Source: UCB3 sp964415605
GTDB lineage: Bacteria > Chloroflexota > Anaerolineae > Epilineales > Epilineaceae
Assembly (NCBI GenBank): GCA_964415605.1
Contig: CAYQBA010000019.1
Location: forward strand, 1 to 35,090
Reading direction: 5' to 3'
Length of the DNA stretch: 35,090 nucleotides
Shown here: in pieces, positions 33,724-35,090 of the stretch
Layout: each line of letters begins with the position of its first letter
Position numbering within the stretch: the stretch's first letter is position 1
The notes under the pieces: generated by a model
Seen by the model: the letters and a program-made list of their open reading frames with translations, nothing else
Told to the model about the DNA's origin: nothing
Database searches by the model: none
Position numbers and translations under genes: made by a program

Positions 33724-34863
33724 ATGCCGCTGATCGCGACGGCGGCCGCCGGGCTCGAGGCGGTGGTGGCGCGTGAGCTGCATGGGTTGGGTCTTCGGGA
33801 CACCCATGCGTTTCCGGGTGGGGTGCGCGCTGACGACGCGGGGATTGCCGACATTCCGCGCTTGAACCTTCGCTTGCGCGCCGCGGATCGGGTGCGCCTG
33901 GTGGTGGGGGTGTTCCGGGCGACGACGTTTGACGGGCTGTTCGAGGGGACGCGGGCGTTGGGTTGGGCGGATCTGCTGCCGCGGGACGCGGCGTTCCCGG
34001 TGGATGGCCGGTCGGTGAAGTCGGGGCTGGCCAGCGTGCCGGACTGTCAGGCGATCGTGAAGCGGGCGGTGGTGGAGGCGCTGCGGGCACGGTATGGGGC
34101 GGTGGAGCGGTTCCCGGAGTCGGGGGCGGTCTACCGGATCGAGGTGGCGCTGCGCGACGACGTGGCGGTGTTGAGCCTGGACACGAGCGGGGACGGGCTG
34201 CACAAGCGGGGGTACCGGGCGGCGGCGGGGGGGGCGCCTTTGCGGGAGACGCTGGCGGCGGGGTTGGTGTTGCTGTCGTACTGGGAGCCGGACCGGCCGC
34301 TGGTGGACTTGTTTTGCGGGGCGGGGACGATTCCGATCGAGGCGGCGATGATCGGGCGGGGGATTGCGCCGGGGCTGCGGCGGCGGTTCGCGGCGATGGG
34401 GTGGCCGGTGGTGGGGGACGCGGCCTGGGCGGCGGCGCGGGTGGAGGCGCTTGATGGGGCGGCTTGGGAGCGGGGGTTGGATATTGTGGGGAGTGATATC
34501 GATGCGCGGATGGTGGAGGTGGCGGGGGGGAATGCGGTGGCGGCGGGGGTGGGGTCTGGGGTGCGGTTCAAGCGGATGCGGGCGACGGAGTTTCGGGCGG
34601 AGGGGGATTATGGGGTGATCATCAGCAATCCTCCGTATGGTGAGCGGGAAGGGGATGTGGTGTCGGTGGCGCGGCTGTACGGGGAGCTGGGGCGGGTGTT
34701 GGCGCCGTATCGGACGTGGAGTCATTACTGGTTGACGGGGTTCGTGGACTTCGAGCGGTGTTTTGGGTGGACGGCGGATCGGCGGCGGAAGCTCTACAAC
34801 GCTGGGATTGCGTGTCAGTACTACCAGTATTTCGGGCCGCCGCCGCCTCGAGGTGAGGGGTGA
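33724..34863 (+). CDS. THUMP-domain rRNA guanine-N2 methyltransferase (RlmL/YpsC-like)
   Basis: The product is 379 residues. The N-terminus (LIATAAAGLEAVVARELHGL) and following beta strands are a ferredoxin-like plus THUMP RNA-binding region (to ~165); then DTSGDGLHKRGYR links to a class I methyltransferase with motif I DLFCGAGTIPIEAA (D195), the acidic IVGSDIDARMVEVA and the catalytic SNPPYGER (N302-P303-P304-Y305). This is the RlmL N-half/YpsC family, which makes m2G in 23S rRNA. The RlmK half of E. coli RlmKL is absent, as in most phyla. The start is between the TTG at 33709 and the ATG at 33724; the ATG gives the usual MPLIATAA opening. The coding strand is strikingly G-rich with GGG, GCG and CGG codons, unlike genes elsewhere in the window. 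Confidence 0.88.
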   Translation: MPLIATAAAGLEAVVARELHGLGLRDTHAFPGGVRADDAGIADIPRLNLRLRAADRVRLVVGVFRATTFDGLFEGTRALGWADLLPRDAAFPVDGRSVKSGLASVPDCQAIVKRAVVEALRARYGAVERFPESGAVYRIEVALRDDVAVLSLDTSGDGLHKRGYRAAAGGAPLRETLAAGLVLLSYWEPDRPLVDLFCGAGTIPIEAAMIGRGIAPGLRRRFAAMGWPVVGDAAWAAARVEALDGAAWERGLDIVGSDIDARMVEVAGGNAVAAGVGSGVRFKRMRATEFRAEGDYGVIISNPPYGEREGDVVSVARLYGELGRVLAPYRTWSHYWLTGFVDFERCFGWTADRRRKLYNAGIACQYYQYFGPPPPRGEG

Positions 34864-35090
34864 GGAGTGAGGGGAGGCAGGTAGGTGGGTGGGTTGGGGT
34901 CGTCAAGGCGAATGGGGTGGGTGCCGCTTGGGGGGGTGGCTTCTCGGGGGGCGAACGCCCGCCCCCCGGACCCCCGGGCGCCGGGGGGGGGGGCCCCCCC
35001 CCCCCCCCCCACACCCCGCCCCCCCCCCCACGCCGGGGGGGGGGGGGGCCCGCCGCGGGGAGCCGTGCGGGGCCGGGGGGGCGCGCCCAC
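34864..35090. other. Contig end with homopolymer artefact
   Basis: No gene. From about 34975 the sequence is runs of G and C of up to 18 bases (a C-run near 35000, then G-runs), which no genome of this kind sustains. It is probably low-quality read ends or poly-G sequencing artefact, and coordinates here should not be trusted. Confidence 0.75.

Noticed and set aside
31977..33854. 625-residue minus-strand frame
   Set aside because: Shadow of the ATP-grasp gene; composition is R/P/H-rich without motifs.

Overview
The window looks like a chromosomal contig from a GC-rich, free-living bacterium, most likely a Chloroflexota member (Ardenticatenia/Anaerolineae-like). This is inferred from style, because no rRNA or ribosomal marker is present. 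The clues are large exported beta-propeller and von Willebrand factor A proteins, Thr/Pro-rich linkers ending in a 'YLP' or 'FLP' patch, multidomain P-loop NTPases fused to winged-helix or signalling domains, and frequent GTG/TTG starts. No tRNA, rRNA, CRISPR array or prophage was seen. The last ~110 bases are G/C homopolymer runs that look like a contig-end artefact.

Layout. 1-2.4 kb (minus): the 5' part of a Wzz-like polysaccharide chain-length protein, a SAM methyltransferase and an exported protein with a BamE-like tail. 2.4-4.2 kb: a gene-poor stretch with a decayed transposase. 4.4-5.7 kb: a small membrane protein with a near-leaderless promoter and a PH-like/SHOCT protein of lower GC. 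5.8-8.6 kb (minus): a two-gene unit of an FG-GAP (VCBS) and a Kelch propeller protein. 8.7-8.9 kb: a 15-copy octamer repeat plus a hairpin element of the 'SPGQRPG' type. 9.0-16.7 kb: a double-GNAT acetyltransferase, a 917-residue propeller protein, a C45-type Ntn hydrolase, a UDP-glucuronate decarboxylase, a family-5 uracil-DNA glycosylase and an N-terminally truncated AI-2E-type permease fragment. 17.0-20.9 kb: tandem promoters with a palindromic operator candidate driving a 1238-residue propeller/double-vWA protein, closed by a strong hairpin. 21.0-23.1 kb: MobA and an orphan membrane protein.

23.2-29.3 kb is the most unusual part. A minus-strand two-gene operon with a 4-base ATGA overlap encodes (i) a 1135-residue protein that keeps the order of a long RelA/SpoT protein (HD-like, synthetase-like, TGS, CC, ACT) but has lost the diagnostic catalytic residues of both the hydrolase and the synthetase and is fused to a STAND/archaeal-type P-loop NTPase, and (ii) a 480-residue protein with a related NTPase fused to an OmpR-type winged helix. 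It diverges, from a more AT-rich intergenic region with good promoters on both strands, from a two-TM SPFH/Band-7 protein. My reading is a nucleotide-sensing or stress/defence signalling module built on a Rel pseudoenzyme; I know of no described system with this architecture.

29.3-34.9 kb: an RpiB/LacA/LacB-type isomerase, an acetyl-CoA-synthetase-like acyl-CoA ligase (minus), a PGM1-related ATP-grasp ligase and a THUMP-type rRNA methyltransferase.
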